This document shows, piece after piece, positions 27,037-37,088 of a DNA stretch of 64,000 nucleotides (position 1 is the stretch's first letter; every line of letters starts with the position of its first letter). A model generated the notes under the pieces. That model saw only the letters and a program-made list of their open reading frames with translations. It was not told where the DNA came from and did no database searches. Both the position numbers and the translations under genes were made by a program. This stretch comes from Limnothrix sp. CACIAM 69d (lineage in GTDB: Bacteria > Cyanobacteriota > Cyanobacteriia > CACIAM-69d): assembly GCA_001913845.2 (NCBI GenBank), contig MKGP02000003.1:62001-126000 (forward strand). The letters are read 5' to 3'.

Positions 27037-27223
27037 AACGGCTCAGTCTCCTGGAATAGACAATTGATTAACAAGCTTGGGGTAAAAAGCTTGGGTTAAC
27101 CGGCTTTGGTCAACCAGCTAACGAAGAGGGGACGAAGCCTAGAATAATAGGCGCTTCATCCAGTCCCGAGAAATTGCCCGATCGCCAACCATCATTTCCA
27201 CTCCCCTACCTCAGGATCGCCTC

Positions 27224-29809
27224 ATGTCCTTTCGCGCGCGCTCGCAAGTTTGGCCCTGGCTGAGAGTTTGGTTGGGATTCACGATCGCCCTCGGCCCAGT
27301 CTGGATCAGCGGCCCGGCCCTGGCCGAAGTGGTTCCGGCTGATGACGGATTGGGAACCCTCGTGGATCGCCCCAATGATCAACAATTCAACATCACGGGT
27401 GGCAGTCGATCGAGCAGTGGAACCAATCTCTTCCATGGGTTTGAGCAATTTGATCTGGAACCGGGCGACAGAGCCACCTTCATCATCGATCCCAGTATCC
27501 AGAACATCTTCAGCCGCATTAGCAGTGGCGATCCCTCAGTGATTAATGGTCTGGTGCAAATGAGCGGTGGTTCCGCCAATCTTTATCTTTTGAACCCGGC
27601 GGGCATCGTCTTTGGCAGCACGGCCCAAGTGAACGTACCCGGCAGCTTTTATGCCACCAGCGCCAACGCTGTGCAGTTTGGTCTTCAGTGGTTCAACGTC
27701 TTTGAGGACAATGACTTACGGGGATTGAACGGCACGCCCACGGCCTTTGCCTTTTCGCCGCTCCTGGCCGGGTCGATCGTTCACGATGGAACCATTCAAG
27801 CCAATCAACAGGTGGCCCTCCTGGGGGGAACCGTCCTTTCCACGGGGTCGATCGCCTCAGGGGCCAACGCCGTCACGGTGGCCGCCGTGGAGGGCGATCG
27901 GGTGGTGCGGATCCAAGCGATCGGCAACATCCTCAGTTTTGATATTGGCATCCCTAGCCTCAGTAGCCCCGAAAACAGCCCAATTCGACCCGCTGATACG
28001 GGATTCTTTGCGCCCCTCACCCTGCCGGAGCTGCTGAGCGGCCCCGCTGAAAATGTCGCCACCAGCATTGCAGTGGAGGACGATGGAACCGTGCAACTCA
28101 CCCGCACTGGCGAAACGGTCGCCCTGGAGCCAGGGGCGGCCTTGGTGACGGGGCCGGTTAATGGCCAAGTGGGGGGCACGGGTTTGCAAGTGTTGCGCGA
28201 TCAATTGCCGCTCCCTTTGCTGCCAGCGATTCCCGATCGCCCCGAATCTCTCGATGAACTGGGCGATCGGCTACCCCCTAACAACGCCCAAGATATTGCC
28301 AGCGACTTTGAAGCCGGAAAGTTTGACCCGCCCGGACTGCAAGGGGAGTTTGGCGATCGGGACTTTGGCCCCGGTGGCCCTTGGGGAGAGGGGAATCTAG
28401 CCTTTGATCCAGGGGAATTTGGCCCCGATTTCCCTCTGGGACCCGATGGTGAATTGGGCCCAGAACCTGGAGAGTTGGGGCCCGATGGTGAATTTGGCCC
28501 CAGTGAACTGGGCCCCGAAAGTCTCGCCATGCTGGCTGACATTGAGGCCAGTAATTTAGCCCTGGATGCCAGTTTGGGCGATACCTTTGTGCAGGGAAAT
28601 TTTGACTTGGGCTTGGATCGACTGGAAAACGCCTGGACACAGCAAATTGAGACCTATTTAGGTAGTTCAATCTCCAACAACCCCGTCAGCAGTGCCTCTT
28701 TACGGGAACTGTTGGGCGACATTCGACAACAGACCAACAGCCAAACCGCCTTGATCTACGTGATGTTGCAGGAACAACAAACGGATCTGGTGGTGATTAC
28801 CAGCAGCGGGGAACCGATCTACCGGCGATCGGGCGTGGGCCGGGCCGAGGTGTTGGCCGCCGCCGATCGCCTGCGCCAAGCGATCACCAATCCTGTGCTG
28901 CGGCAAGGCAACGCCTACCGCACCGCAGCAGAGCAGCTCGATCGTTGGCTGATCGCCCCGATCGCCCCAGAACTGGCCGCCCAAAAGATCGATACCCTGC
29001 TGATTTCCCCCGATGTGGGCCTGCGATCGCTCCCCTGGGCCGCCCTGCATGATGGTCAGCAATTTTTGGTGCAGCGGTTTGCCCTGGGCATGACCCCCAG
29101 CGTCAACCTAACCGATGCCCGCTACGTCAGCCTTCGAGATGCGCCCATTTTGGCCATGGGAGCTTCCGAATTTCCAGCGGGGTTGAATCCCCTGCCCGCC
29201 GTGCCCATGGAACTGCAAACCATTGCCCAGGAACGGGCCCAAACCACCACCTTCTTGAACGAAGCCTTCACGATCGCCAACCTGCAAACCCAGCGCCAAC
29301 TGCAACCGGCCCCCATTTTGCATCTGGCCACCCATGGCGAATTCAAACCCGGCCAACCGGTGAATTCCTATATCCAGTTCTGGAATCAGGAGCGCCTGAC
29401 GCTCGATCGACTGCGGGAACTGAGTTTGAACAATCCGCCAGTGGAATTGCTGGTGCTGAGTGCCTGTCGCACGGCCGTGGGTGATGCGAATGCGGAGTTG
29501 GGGTTTGCAGGGCTGGCCGTGCAGGCGGGTGTAAAATCTGCCCTCGCCAGCCTGTGGTATGTGAGCGACGAAGGAACCCTGGCCCTCATGAGCGAGTTTT
29601 ATCGGCAACTCTCGATCGCCCCCACCAAGTCCCAAGCCCTGCGCCAGGCCCAAATGGCCATGATTGAAGGACGAGTCCGTGTTGAAGGGAGCGGCCTCAC
29701 CTCCAGCGCCCGGGGGCCGATCCCCCTGCCGTCGCTGCCTGATAATTCCGGCTCCCTGGCCCATCCCTACTACTGGGCCGCCTTCGTGGCGATCGGCAGT
29801 CCTTGGTAA
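27224..29809 (+). CDS. fusion of TPS haemagglutinin domain and CHAT protease
   Basis: 861 residues. After a signal peptide (WLGFTIALGPVWISGPALA), residues about 38-270 form the two-partner-secretion (TPS) domain of filamentous-haemagglutinin type (GTNLFHGFEQFDLEPGD, NLYLLNPAGIVFG). A linker of about 90 residues follows, rich in Gly, Pro and acidic residues (GPDGELGPEPGELGPDG). The C-terminal domain is a CHAT caspase-like protease with His704 in HLATHGEF and Cys748 in LSACRTAVGD, both intact. TPS domains are recognised by an outer-membrane TpsB pore, so the protease is probably exposed outside the cell. No TpsB gene is in the window. The same two domains are separate, adjacent genes at 40.4-46.1 kb. 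Confidence 0.88.
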   Translation: MSFRARSQVWPWLRVWLGFTIALGPVWISGPALAEVVPADDGLGTLVDRPNDQQFNITGGSRSSSGTNLFHGFEQFDLEPGDRATFIIDPSIQNIFSRISSGDPSVINGLVQMSGGSANLYLLNPAGIVFGSTAQVNVPGSFYATSANAVQFGLQWFNVFEDNDLRGLNGTPTAFAFSPLLAGSIVHDGTIQANQQVALLGGTVLSTGSIASGANAVTVAAVEGDRVVRIQAIGNILSFDIGIPSLSSPENSPIRPADTGFFAPLTLPELLSGPAENVATSIAVEDDGTVQLTRTGETVALEPGAALVTGPVNGQVGGTGLQVLRDQLPLPLLPAIPDRPESLDELGDRLPPNNAQDIASDFEAGKFDPPGLQGEFGDRDFGPGGPWGEGNLAFDPGEFGPDFPLGPDGELGPEPGELGPDGEFGPSELGPESLAMLADIEASNLALDASLGDTFVQGNFDLGLDRLENAWTQQIETYLGSSISNNPVSSASLRELLGDIRQQTNSQTALIYVMLQEQQTDLVVITSSGEPIYRRSGVGRAEVLAAADRLRQAITNPVLRQGNAYRTAAEQLDRWLIAPIAPELAAQKIDTLLISPDVGLRSLPWAALHDGQQFLVQRFALGMTPSVNLTDARYVSLRDAPILAMGASEFPAGLNPLPAVPMELQTIAQERAQTTTFLNEAFTIANLQTQRQLQPAPILHLATHGEFKPGQPVNSYIQFWNQERLTLDRLRELSLNNPPVELLVLSACRTAVGDANAELGFAGLAVQAGVKSALASLWYVSDEGTLALMSEFYRQLSIAPTKSQALRQAQMAMIEGRVRVEGSGLTSSARGPIPLPSLPDNSGSLAHPYYWAAFVAIGSPW

Positions 29810-29863
29810 CGTGCATGGAATGCACATGATTTAGCGATCCACACAGTCCAGCGCACCTCGAAA

Positions 29864-32800
29864 ATGCCTCTAAGCCTTGAATCTTCAATTGCAGCTTTCA
29901 GGAAAGCAGTTAAAGGAAAGCTTTCCAACCCAGCAACCAGCGAACAACCTGAAGATCAGCTTAGCGGCCCCTTTGAGCAATTATTAATAGACCTTGCTGA
30001 GTTGGTCGGTCTCAAAAAGGGCGATGTGATCCCTGTCGGAGAATCGGCCATTGGAGATTTGAAAACTCGCCCCAATTATTCCATTACTGTGCGGCGCGTT
30101 TTAGTGGGATTTATTGAACTCAAAGCCCCCGGAAAGGGTGCAGATCCCAGAAAGTTTAAGGATCGCCATGATAAGGCTCAATGGGAAAAACTAAAAGCAC
30201 TTCCCAATCTGATTTATTCCGATGGCAATAGCTTTAGCCTCTGGCAAGATGGGGAGTTGGTTGGCTCGATCGTTTCCTGCTCTGGGGACATTGCAACGGC
30301 AGGACAACAATTAACTGCACCAGCAAGTCTTCTTGATCTATTTCGCCAATTCTTATTTTGGCAGGCAGTTTCACCCCGCAATGCGAAGGAATTAGCGGCT
30401 ATTAGTGCGCGTCTTTGTCGGTTATTGCGAGATGAGGTAGTTGAGCAATTAGCCCTGGGTTCCGAGTCACTGACAGCCCTTGCAGAAGACTGGCGACAAC
30501 TGCTATTTCCCGATGTAACGTATGAAAAATTTGCAGATGGTTATGCACAGGCCGTAACGTTTGGGTTACTCATGGCTCGGGCTAATGGAATTGAGTTAGC
30601 TCAGGGACTCGATCGAGTGGCAATTACCCTCAAAGCCAACCATTCTCTGATTGGTGCAGCTCTGCAATTATTAACAGAAACCTCTGAAAATCAGGCGACG
30701 CTGAAAACATCGTTGCGATCGCTCACCCAAGTTTTCGATGCCGTCGATTGGCCAACGATCAGCAAAGGCGATCCTGAAACCTGGCTTTACTTCTATGAAG
30801 ATTTCCTAGAAGTTTATGATAACGAGTTACGCAAACAAACCGGGTCATACTACACACCACCGGTTGTTGTTGAAACGATGGTGCGGCTAGTTGATGATCT
30901 TTTGAAAAGTCCCAACTTCGGCCTGCATTCAGGTTTAGCTTCACCATCCGTAACGGTCATCGATCCAGCAACGGGCACAGGAACCTATATGCTGGGAATT
31001 CTCAAGCAAATTGCTGAATCGGTGCGCGAGAATGAAGGAGAAGGGGCAGTTCCCCAGGCAATTAATGCAGCCCTGAAGCGATTGATTGCTTTTGAAGTGC
31101 AATTGGGGCCGTTTGCTGTGGCCCAATTGCGAATTTTAGCGGAAATTATTACGTTAACTGGGAATAGTCCGACTGAATCCCTGCGAATGTTTGTGGCTGA
31201 TACTTTGGCTGATCCGGAGGATGATGCCGGGTGGATTCCGCAACTGCTGGCCCCGATCGCCCAATCCCGCAAAGCTGCCAACCAAATCAAACGTACAGAA
31301 CCAATTACCGTCGTCATTGGCAATCCACCCTATAAGGAAAAAGCAAAAGGGCGTGGCGGTTGGGTGGAGTCTGGTAATTCTCAAACGGTAACCCTTGCGC
31401 CGCTTAATGACTGGCAACCGCCGAAAGATTGGGGTGTAAGTGCCCATGCGAAGCACTTACGCAATTTGTATGTTTATTTTTGGCGCTGGGCCACTTGGAA
31501 AGTTTTTGACCATCACCCGAATAACAGTACGGGAATGATTTGCTTCATCACCGTTTCTGGTTTTTTAAACGGGCCTGGCTTTCAGCGAATGCGGCAGTAT
31601 TTGCGGGAAGTCTGCGATCGCATCTGGGTGATAGACTGCTCCCCCGAAGGCCATCAATCGGATGTCAACACGCGACTGTTTCAAGGTGTTCAGCAGCCTG
31701 TTTGTATTGTTCTCGCAAGTCGTTCAAAGCAGAAAAAGGCCAATGAGTTGGCAACTATAAAATTCCGAACACTACCGATCGGATTGCGGGATCAAAAGTT
31801 TGCTGAGTTGAGCCAAATCACCCTTGATGGGCCCGGTTGGCTCGACTGTCCCTTGGACACAGACTGTTCACAATCGAGCAGCCGATCGCCCTTTGCGCCT
31901 GGTTCAATGGGCGCTTGGTCAACCTATCCTTACTTACAGGACTTTTTTAACTACAATGGCTCGGGCGTGATGCCAGGTCGTACCTGGGTGATTGCACCTG
32001 ATGTTGAATCATTAAGTCAACGCTGGCAAACGTTAATCAAGGCTCCCATTAGTCAAAAAGATCGCCTCTTTCATCCCCATCTGAGGAAAGGTAAGCCAGG
32101 AGATAAACACTCAGCAAAGATCGTCAGTCAGCCTTTAGCCGGTCAGCCCCAACGTCTACTGCCGGTAGCAAATGATACTCAGCCAGTTTTGCCACCAGTT
32201 GGGTATGCCTATCGATCATTTGATCGCCAATGGATCATTCCTGATAGTCGGTTGATCAACCAACCAAATCCGACTATTTGGCAGTGGCACTCAGACCATC
32301 AAATTTACTTGACAGCTCTTTCGCGAACTTCACCGGCTACCGGGCCTAGCTTTACGTTCACTGCACTCATCCCTGATCTTGACCATTACAAAGGTTCATT
32401 TGGAGGGCGAGTTTTTCCGCTTTGGGCTGATGCAGATGCGAGGGTTTCTAACATGAAGCCTGAGCTACTGGAATGGTTAAGCAGCACATTGAGCCAGACG
32501 GTTAGCCCAGAACTTTTGATGGCGTATTTGGCAGCAATTGCCGCCCATTCAGGTTTTACAAAGCGCTTTCAAACAGAGCTGAAAACACCAGGAATTCGGA
32601 TTCCGCTGACTGCCGATCCCAAGTTCTTTGCTGAGGCGGTAAAAATCGGACAACGGGTGTTGTGGCTGCATACGTTTGGCGATCGCTGTGCTGACCCGAG
32701 CCAGGGCCGGCCACCGGGGCCGCCGCGCCTGCCAAGCGATCGCCGCCCGACAATTCCCAAGGGTGGTGCGATTCCGGCTGATCCTGACCGAATGCCAGAC

Positions 32801-33214
32801 ACCATTAGCCACGATCCCAGCCACAATCGGCTCCATGTGGGCGGCGGCTATATCGACAACGTGCCCGCTGCGGTTTGGAATTATGAGGTTTCTGGTAAAC
32901 CGGTGATTCTGCATTGGTTCAGCTATCGCAAGCGAGATCGCAGCCGCCCCCTATTGGGCGATCGCCGTCCCCCCTCTCCGTTGAGCGAGATTCAACCCGA
33001 TCGCTGGCTGCCTGAGTACACCACGGAGTTACTGAACCTGTTGAATGTGCTGGGCTGGCTAGTGGCGCTGGAACCTAAACAGGCGGCATTACTCGATCGA
33101 ATTTGTCAGGGAGCCACGTTATCTCGGCAGCAACTGATGGAGGCAAACGCCTTGACCGAAACGGTGGTTAAGAGCAAGTCTGCCGTGAGTCCCGGTCAAA
33201 TTCCGTTACTTTGA
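29864..33214 (+). CDS. single-chain restriction-modification enzyme (type ISP / IIG-like)
   Basis: 1116 residues. The N-terminal nuclease has a PD-(D/E)xK layout: GESAIGD (59-65) and VGFIELKAPGKG (81-92). A helical region is followed by an N6-adenine methyltransferase with motif I DPATGTGTY (367-375) and motif IV NPPY (487-490). The C-terminal 400 residues match the target-recognition part of type ISP enzymes (WLHTFGDRCADPSQGRPP, GYIDNVPAAVWNYEVSGKPV). Full ISP enzymes also have a helicase; none is seen here, so type IIG-like behaviour is likely. It starts with the ATG at 29864, 54 nt after the TPS-CHAT fusion gene. HIP1 sites are sparse until about 32680, which hints at acquisition. Confidence 0.85.
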   Translation: MPLSLESSIAAFRKAVKGKLSNPATSEQPEDQLSGPFEQLLIDLAELVGLKKGDVIPVGESAIGDLKTRPNYSITVRRVLVGFIELKAPGKGADPRKFKDRHDKAQWEKLKALPNLIYSDGNSFSLWQDGELVGSIVSCSGDIATAGQQLTAPASLLDLFRQFLFWQAVSPRNAKELAAISARLCRLLRDEVVEQLALGSESLTALAEDWRQLLFPDVTYEKFADGYAQAVTFGLLMARANGIELAQGLDRVAITLKANHSLIGAALQLLTETSENQATLKTSLRSLTQVFDAVDWPTISKGDPETWLYFYEDFLEVYDNELRKQTGSYYTPPVVVETMVRLVDDLLKSPNFGLHSGLASPSVTVIDPATGTGTYMLGILKQIAESVRENEGEGAVPQAINAALKRLIAFEVQLGPFAVAQLRILAEIITLTGNSPTESLRMFVADTLADPEDDAGWIPQLLAPIAQSRKAANQIKRTEPITVVIGNPPYKEKAKGRGGWVESGNSQTVTLAPLNDWQPPKDWGVSAHAKHLRNLYVYFWRWATWKVFDHHPNNSTGMICFITVSGFLNGPGFQRMRQYLREVCDRIWVIDCSPEGHQSDVNTRLFQGVQQPVCIVLASRSKQKKANELATIKFRTLPIGLRDQKFAELSQITLDGPGWLDCPLDTDCSQSSSRSPFAPGSMGAWSTYPYLQDFFNYNGSGVMPGRTWVIAPDVESLSQRWQTLIKAPISQKDRLFHPHLRKGKPGDKHSAKIVSQPLAGQPQRLLPVANDTQPVLPPVGYAYRSFDRQWIIPDSRLINQPNPTIWQWHSDHQIYLTALSRTSPATGPSFTFTALIPDLDHYKGSFGGRVFPLWADADARVSNMKPELLEWLSSTLSQTVSPELLMAYLAAIAAHSGFTKRFQTELKTPGIRIPLTADPKFFAEAVKIGQRVLWLHTFGDRCADPSQGRPPGPPRLPSDRRPTIPKGGAIPADPDRMPDTISHDPSHNRLHVGGGYIDNVPAAVWNYEVSGKPVILHWFSYRKRDRSRPLLGDRRPPSPLSEIQPDRWLPEYTTELLNLLNVLGWLVALEPKQAALLDRICQGATLSRQQLMEANALTETVVKSKSAVSPGQIPLL

Positions 33215-33456
33215 AGTCTAGTTCTTAGCAATCTCTAAGTAAGCTCAACGGATTGCGGCCAAAGGTACACAAACGGCTCATGAAAGCCAGATGGGATGAC
33301 GGTTTAGATGGCATTGACCGTCACCCCTCAATTCAGAATCAAATTGAGTAGCCAGGTCGCTCGATTCTTCACCTCTTGATCGCCCGTTGGGATCATCCCC
33401 ATCACCGAGGGCTGCCGGGCGATCGCACGAGGAGTTTTTCGAGAATCGCAGGGGCC

Positions 33457-33741
33457 CTAAGCCTGGCTACTGACCATCGAGAAAGGGCGATCGCTCGGGG
33501 CCGCCTCCTCTGCTTCATCGAAAATGGTCAAATCCGTGGGTTTGCAGCGGGCTACCTTCACCGCAATGCCCTGCGCTCCTTCGATTTCCAAATCTTCCAC
33601 ATAACCGGCCACCGATGCTTTGGCTGTGGACTCCAAGCTAAAGGGACCGAAGTAGTAGGTGCACCGAGGAACCTGGGTCGTGATTTCGACCCAATAGGCC
33701 AGGCCCAGGGCATTCATTAAACGGGCAGAGAAGTCTTTCAT
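33457..33741 (-). CDS. DUF1816 protein
   Basis: 94 residues, MKDFSARLMNALGLAYWVEITTQVPRCTYYFGPF to EGAQGIAVKVARCKPTDLTIF. This is the DUF1816 pattern found in cyanobacteria: W-x-E-I, CTYYFGPF, GYVEDLEIEGA. The small fold is thought to be related to phycobilisome-linker CpcD-like domains, but no function is proven. Two conserved Cys are present. It is a single gene, with the spacer 33215-33456 showing nothing else. Confidence 0.85.
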   Translation of the reverse strand: MKDFSARLMNALGLAYWVEITTQVPRCTYYFGPFSLESTAKASVAGYVEDLEIEGAQGIAVKVARCKPTDLTIFDEAEEAAPSDRPFSMVSSQA

Positions 33742-33753
33742 AGGCGCTGTGGC

Positions 33754-34101
33754 TTGCGGGCGCTATTCAAAGTCAATTGCTATGGATATACGGGAAAGAC
33801 GCGGACTGCAACAGACGACACTCCGGTCAGTGTGGAGGAATGTGGCTTTGAGGAAAGCGCAATAGGATACAGAATCACGCTCGATGGGGGCAGTCACATC
33901 GAAACGTTTGGTCTCTCGATCGAGATCTTTACACTTCGTTATACTCTGCTTAGCCCATTTTTCCAAGCACTGTCCGAAGGAAAGTTATGGCGATTCGTCA
34001 AGGAAATGGGGATCAGTGAAGACTGGAGGGCGATCCCGGCTGATCCGGTGATGACTCCGGTTGTTAAGCCACTGCAGCGTAGCAAAGATTTTTGGTACTG
34101 A
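33754..34101 (+). CDS. hypothetical protein
   Basis: 115 codons from a TTG at 33754 to a stop at 34102, without HIP1 sites except near the end. The product (YRITLDGGSHIETFGLSIEIF, FFQALSEGKLWRFVKEMG) has plausible secondary structure but no motif I recognise, and no ribosome binding site is seen. It could be a real acquired gene or a remnant. It diverges from the DUF1816 gene, and no other strand reading is better. Confidence 0.3.
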   Translation: MRALFKVNCYGYTGKTRTATDDTPVSVEECGFEESAIGYRITLDGGSHIETFGLSIEIFTLRYTLLSPFFQALSEGKLWRFVKEMGISEDWRAIPADPVMTPVVKPLQRSKDFWY

Positions 34102-34355
34102 TCAAAAACTGGGTTTGGCGCTTCGTCCTTGCCCCCCAACCAACTTCCTTGGCCAAGCCAGCCAAAAGCCAGGCAGGGATTCAGATCCTTATTCTCGCGG
34201 TAATTTTTTTCTTTTGCGTCAGTCTTGCTCGATTGGGTTGAAAGCTGGGTTAGAGGCTGAGTTGAAGCGGGAGCCATGGGGGCCGATCGCCCGGATGTCC
34301 GGTGGCATCGGGTGACTGGATCCGCGAAATTAAAACCTCTTAGCGTGGCCAATGG

Positions 34356-35825
34356 TTAAATTAAGGCGGCCCAGAGGGCTTGGAGCTTGAGTTGAATTTC
34401 GGCCAGCTCGCGTTCGGGGTCGGATCCGGCCACGATGCCCGCGCCCGCAAACAGCCGGGCCCGATCGCCCTGGATCAGAGCCGATCGAATCCCCACCGCA
34501 AATTCCGCATTCCCCATCGGATCGAGCCAGCCGATCGCTCCGGTATAGAGCGATCGCTCAAAGGGTTCGTAGCGATCGATGGCGGCAATGGCGGCCGATC
34601 GAGACAAACCTGCCACGGCCGGGGTGGGGTGCAAGGCCGCCACCACATCCAATGGATCCACATTGCGCGGTAACCGGCCACAGATCGGCGTTTGCAGGTG
34701 TTGAATATTGCTCAATTTGCGCAGGCCGGGCTTGACGGCCACCTTGGGATGGGCCCCCAACTGGGCAAGCCGATCGGCAATGAAGTCCGCCACCAGTCGG
34801 TGTTCGTGCAGTTCCTTGGGGTTGTTGAGCAGCCGATTGCCCCAGATGCGATCCAGTTCCGGTGTGGTGCCGCGCGGGGCCGACCCGGCCAGGGCTTCCG
34901 TGGCAATCCGGCCGTGATCAATGGCCACCAAACATTCAGGGCTGGCTCCCAAGAAGGTTTGCCCCCGATCGTTCCCCACCGCAAAGGTGTAACAACCGGG
35001 GTGACGGTGGCGCAGGTTATGGAGCAACAGGGCTGGATCCAAGGGTTCCGGGGCTTGCCAGTCGATCGCCCGGGCCAGTACCACCTTGCAAAACTGTCGA
35101 TCGGCAATATCTTTCAGGGCCGATCGGGCCGCCGCCAAAAAGGCCGGATCATCCGGGGCGGCCAGCTCCCACCCGCTGGACTGGTAACGGGCTGTCCTGG
35201 CGCTCAAGCTGGTGCTGCTGCTGCGCCACTGCAACAGTCGATCGAGCGGTTGCCACAGTTCCCCACAGAGCTGATCCAAATCGGTGCAACCATCCACCCA
35301 AGCATTGGCCGTGAATGTGGTGATGGGGCCTTGGGCGGTGGTGCGGCGAACCACTTGCCAGCGGGGTAAAAAAATCAACGCCTCCCCAAAGGGACTGCCC
35401 AGGTCGCGCGGTTCATCAAGGAAGGGAAACGCACAAAGCAGCGACGGAATCGATCGGGTCGAGGCTGGGCGATCGCCCTCGGCCCTGCCATAGGCCCGAT
35501 CGCTTGCCCGCAACAGACCATGAATCTTTCGAGCAAAGGCCTTGGTTTTGGTGAACCGATCGCTCCCGGCCACCGCCAAGGATACCGTGCGATCAAAGGC
35601 AGCAATTGCCGATCGACGATCAGGTTTTTCAAAATAAAAACTGAGGCAATCCGCCTGGGAAAACTCAGCAAAAACTTCCAGGGGATCGAGCGCCGGAATT
35701 TCAAAAGTTAAACGCACAATTTGCGATCGAAACGATCGCAAGAACTCGTCCCGAGCTGCCTCAAGTATGCAATAGAGGCGCGTTGGTGAGAGCAAATCTG
35801 TTTGCTGACCCAGTGCGCTTAACAT
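34356..35825 (-). CDS. menF: isochorismate synthase
   Basis: 489 residues. The chorismate-binding fold is recognised by KVVLARAIDWQ, TFLGASPECLVAI, TEALAGSAPRGTTPELD, LNNPKELHEHRLV and TPAVAGLSRSAAIAAI. The Mg-binding glutamates lie in the ELHEH and ERELAEIQLK segments. It turns chorismate into isochorismate, the first step of phylloquinone (vitamin K1) synthesis. It is divergent from menA, with a 288-bp spacer. The chorismate it uses is made by the aroC product, encoded 14 kb away. Confidence 0.93.
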   Translation of the reverse strand: MLSALGQQTDLLSPTRLYCILEAARDEFLRSFRSQIVRLTFEIPALDPLEVFAEFSQADCLSFYFEKPDRRSAIAAFDRTVSLAVAGSDRFTKTKAFARKIHGLLRASDRAYGRAEGDRPASTRSIPSLLCAFPFLDEPRDLGSPFGEALIFLPRWQVVRRTTAQGPITTFTANAWVDGCTDLDQLCGELWQPLDRLLQWRSSSTSLSARTARYQSSGWELAAPDDPAFLAAARSALKDIADRQFCKVVLARAIDWQAPEPLDPALLLHNLRHRHPGCYTFAVGNDRGQTFLGASPECLVAIDHGRIATEALAGSAPRGTTPELDRIWGNRLLNNPKELHEHRLVADFIADRLAQLGAHPKVAVKPGLRKLSNIQHLQTPICGRLPRNVDPLDVVAALHPTPAVAGLSRSAAIAAIDRYEPFERSLYTGAIGWLDPMGNAEFAVGIRSALIQGDRARLFAGAGIVAGSDPERELAEIQLKLQALWAALI

Positions 35826-36113
35826 TAGAATTCAGATTTGATTAAAGGCTGTAAAAAAATTAATTATCGTCCGAACTGCCGCAATGCTTCGACTACTGGT
35901 TATCTTAATCGAGTTTCCTCAATAATACCCGCCCCCTAAGGCGCATCTGGTAAATTTGGCATGATTCAGTAGTGACCCGATCGCTCTGCGCGATCGCCCT
36001 GCCTGAACCGCGCCTGAATTCTGTCTGAACCCCCTTGGGCATTGGTGAGGCCGCCCTGGGCCTGTCGGCTGCCCAAGCCACCATCTACCACCGTTGACTG
36101 TCGTGATCGCCCT

Positions 36114-37052
36114 ATGACTGCTCCCAGTCTTTCTGCCCCGCCCAACAGCCCGCCTGAAGCGCCCTCCCGCCGTCAACTGTGGAAGGCGGCGATCAAACTG
36201 CCCATGTATACCGTGGCAGTGATGCCGATTCTGTTGGGATCCGCCACCGCCGCCTTTGAAACCCAACGGCTGAATGGGGGAATTTTGGCCCTGTTTTTAG
36301 GGGCGGCCATTGCCATTATTGCTTGGTTGAATCTAACCAATGATGTGTTTGATTCTGACACGGGCATTGATGTGAATAAAGCCCATTCCGTGGTGAATTT
36401 AACCGGCAACCGATCGCTGGTCTTTGCGATTGCCAATCTATTTTTGGTAGCTGGAATTACAGCCATTGGGGCGATCGCTTGGCTCCAACAGGATTGGACA
36501 GTTTTGGCCATTATTTTAGCCAGTTGTATTTTGGGCTATAGCTATCAAGGGCCGCCCTTTCGCTTTGGCTATTTAGGGTTGGGAGAACCGATTTGTTTTG
36601 TTACCTTTGGGCCCATGGCCCTGGCCGCTGCTTACTATAGCCAAACCCAAAGTTGGTCGCTGCTAAATTGGGGCGCGTCCGTCTTTATGGGCATCACCAC
36701 CAGCCTGATTTTGTTCTGTTCCCATTTCCATCAGGTGGCTGATGATTTGCGGGCGGGCAAACGATCGCCCGTGGCCCGGCTGGGCACGGCTCGATCGGCC
36801 GCCCTGCTGCCCTGGTTTTGTGGCACGGCCTTTGGGGTGGTGATTGCGGGAGTTCTGTGGGGGGCTTTCCCCCTTTGGACGTTGCTCACGGGTTTGAGCC
36901 TGCCGATCGCCCTGCATTTGTGTCGGCATGTGGGGCAACACCACGACCAGCCCGATCGGGTCAGCAACAGCAAATTCATCGCCGTCAAATTTCATTTTTG
37001 GAGCGGTTTAGCCCTCAGTGGCGGTTTTCTGTTGGGGGCTTGGTTACAGTAG
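36114..37052 (+). CDS. menA: 1,4-dihydroxy-2-naphthoate phytyltransferase
   Basis: 312 residues from the ATG at 36114; a longer frame from 36042 only adds an atypical Pro-rich leader. UbiA-family membrane prenyltransferase: NLTNDVFDSDTGIDVNKA is the first Asp-rich motif, and FCSHFHQVADDLRAGKRSPVARLG the second. About eight to nine membrane helices are visible. It attaches the phytyl chain in phylloquinone synthesis at the cell or thylakoid membrane. It is the first gene of a menA-menC-menE run. Confidence 0.93.
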   Translation: MTAPSLSAPPNSPPEAPSRRQLWKAAIKLPMYTVAVMPILLGSATAAFETQRLNGGILALFLGAAIAIIAWLNLTNDVFDSDTGIDVNKAHSVVNLTGNRSLVFAIANLFLVAGITAIGAIAWLQQDWTVLAIILASCILGYSYQGPPFRFGYLGLGEPICFVTFGPMALAAAYYSQTQSWSLLNWGASVFMGITTSLILFCSHFHQVADDLRAGKRSPVARLGTARSAALLPWFCGTAFGVVIAGVLWGAFPLWTLLTGLSLPIALHLCRHVGQHHDQPDRVSNSKFIAVKFHFWSGLALSGGFLLGAWLQ

Positions 37053-37076
37053 TGGCCAACCCCCCGGCCTAAAATC

Positions 37077-37082
37077 AGGAGG
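37077..37082 (+). promoter_or_regulatory. ribosome binding site fixing the GTG start of menC
   Basis: Perfect AGGAGG, 6 nt before the GTG at 37089. Confidence 0.7.
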
Positions 37083-37088
37083 AAACTG

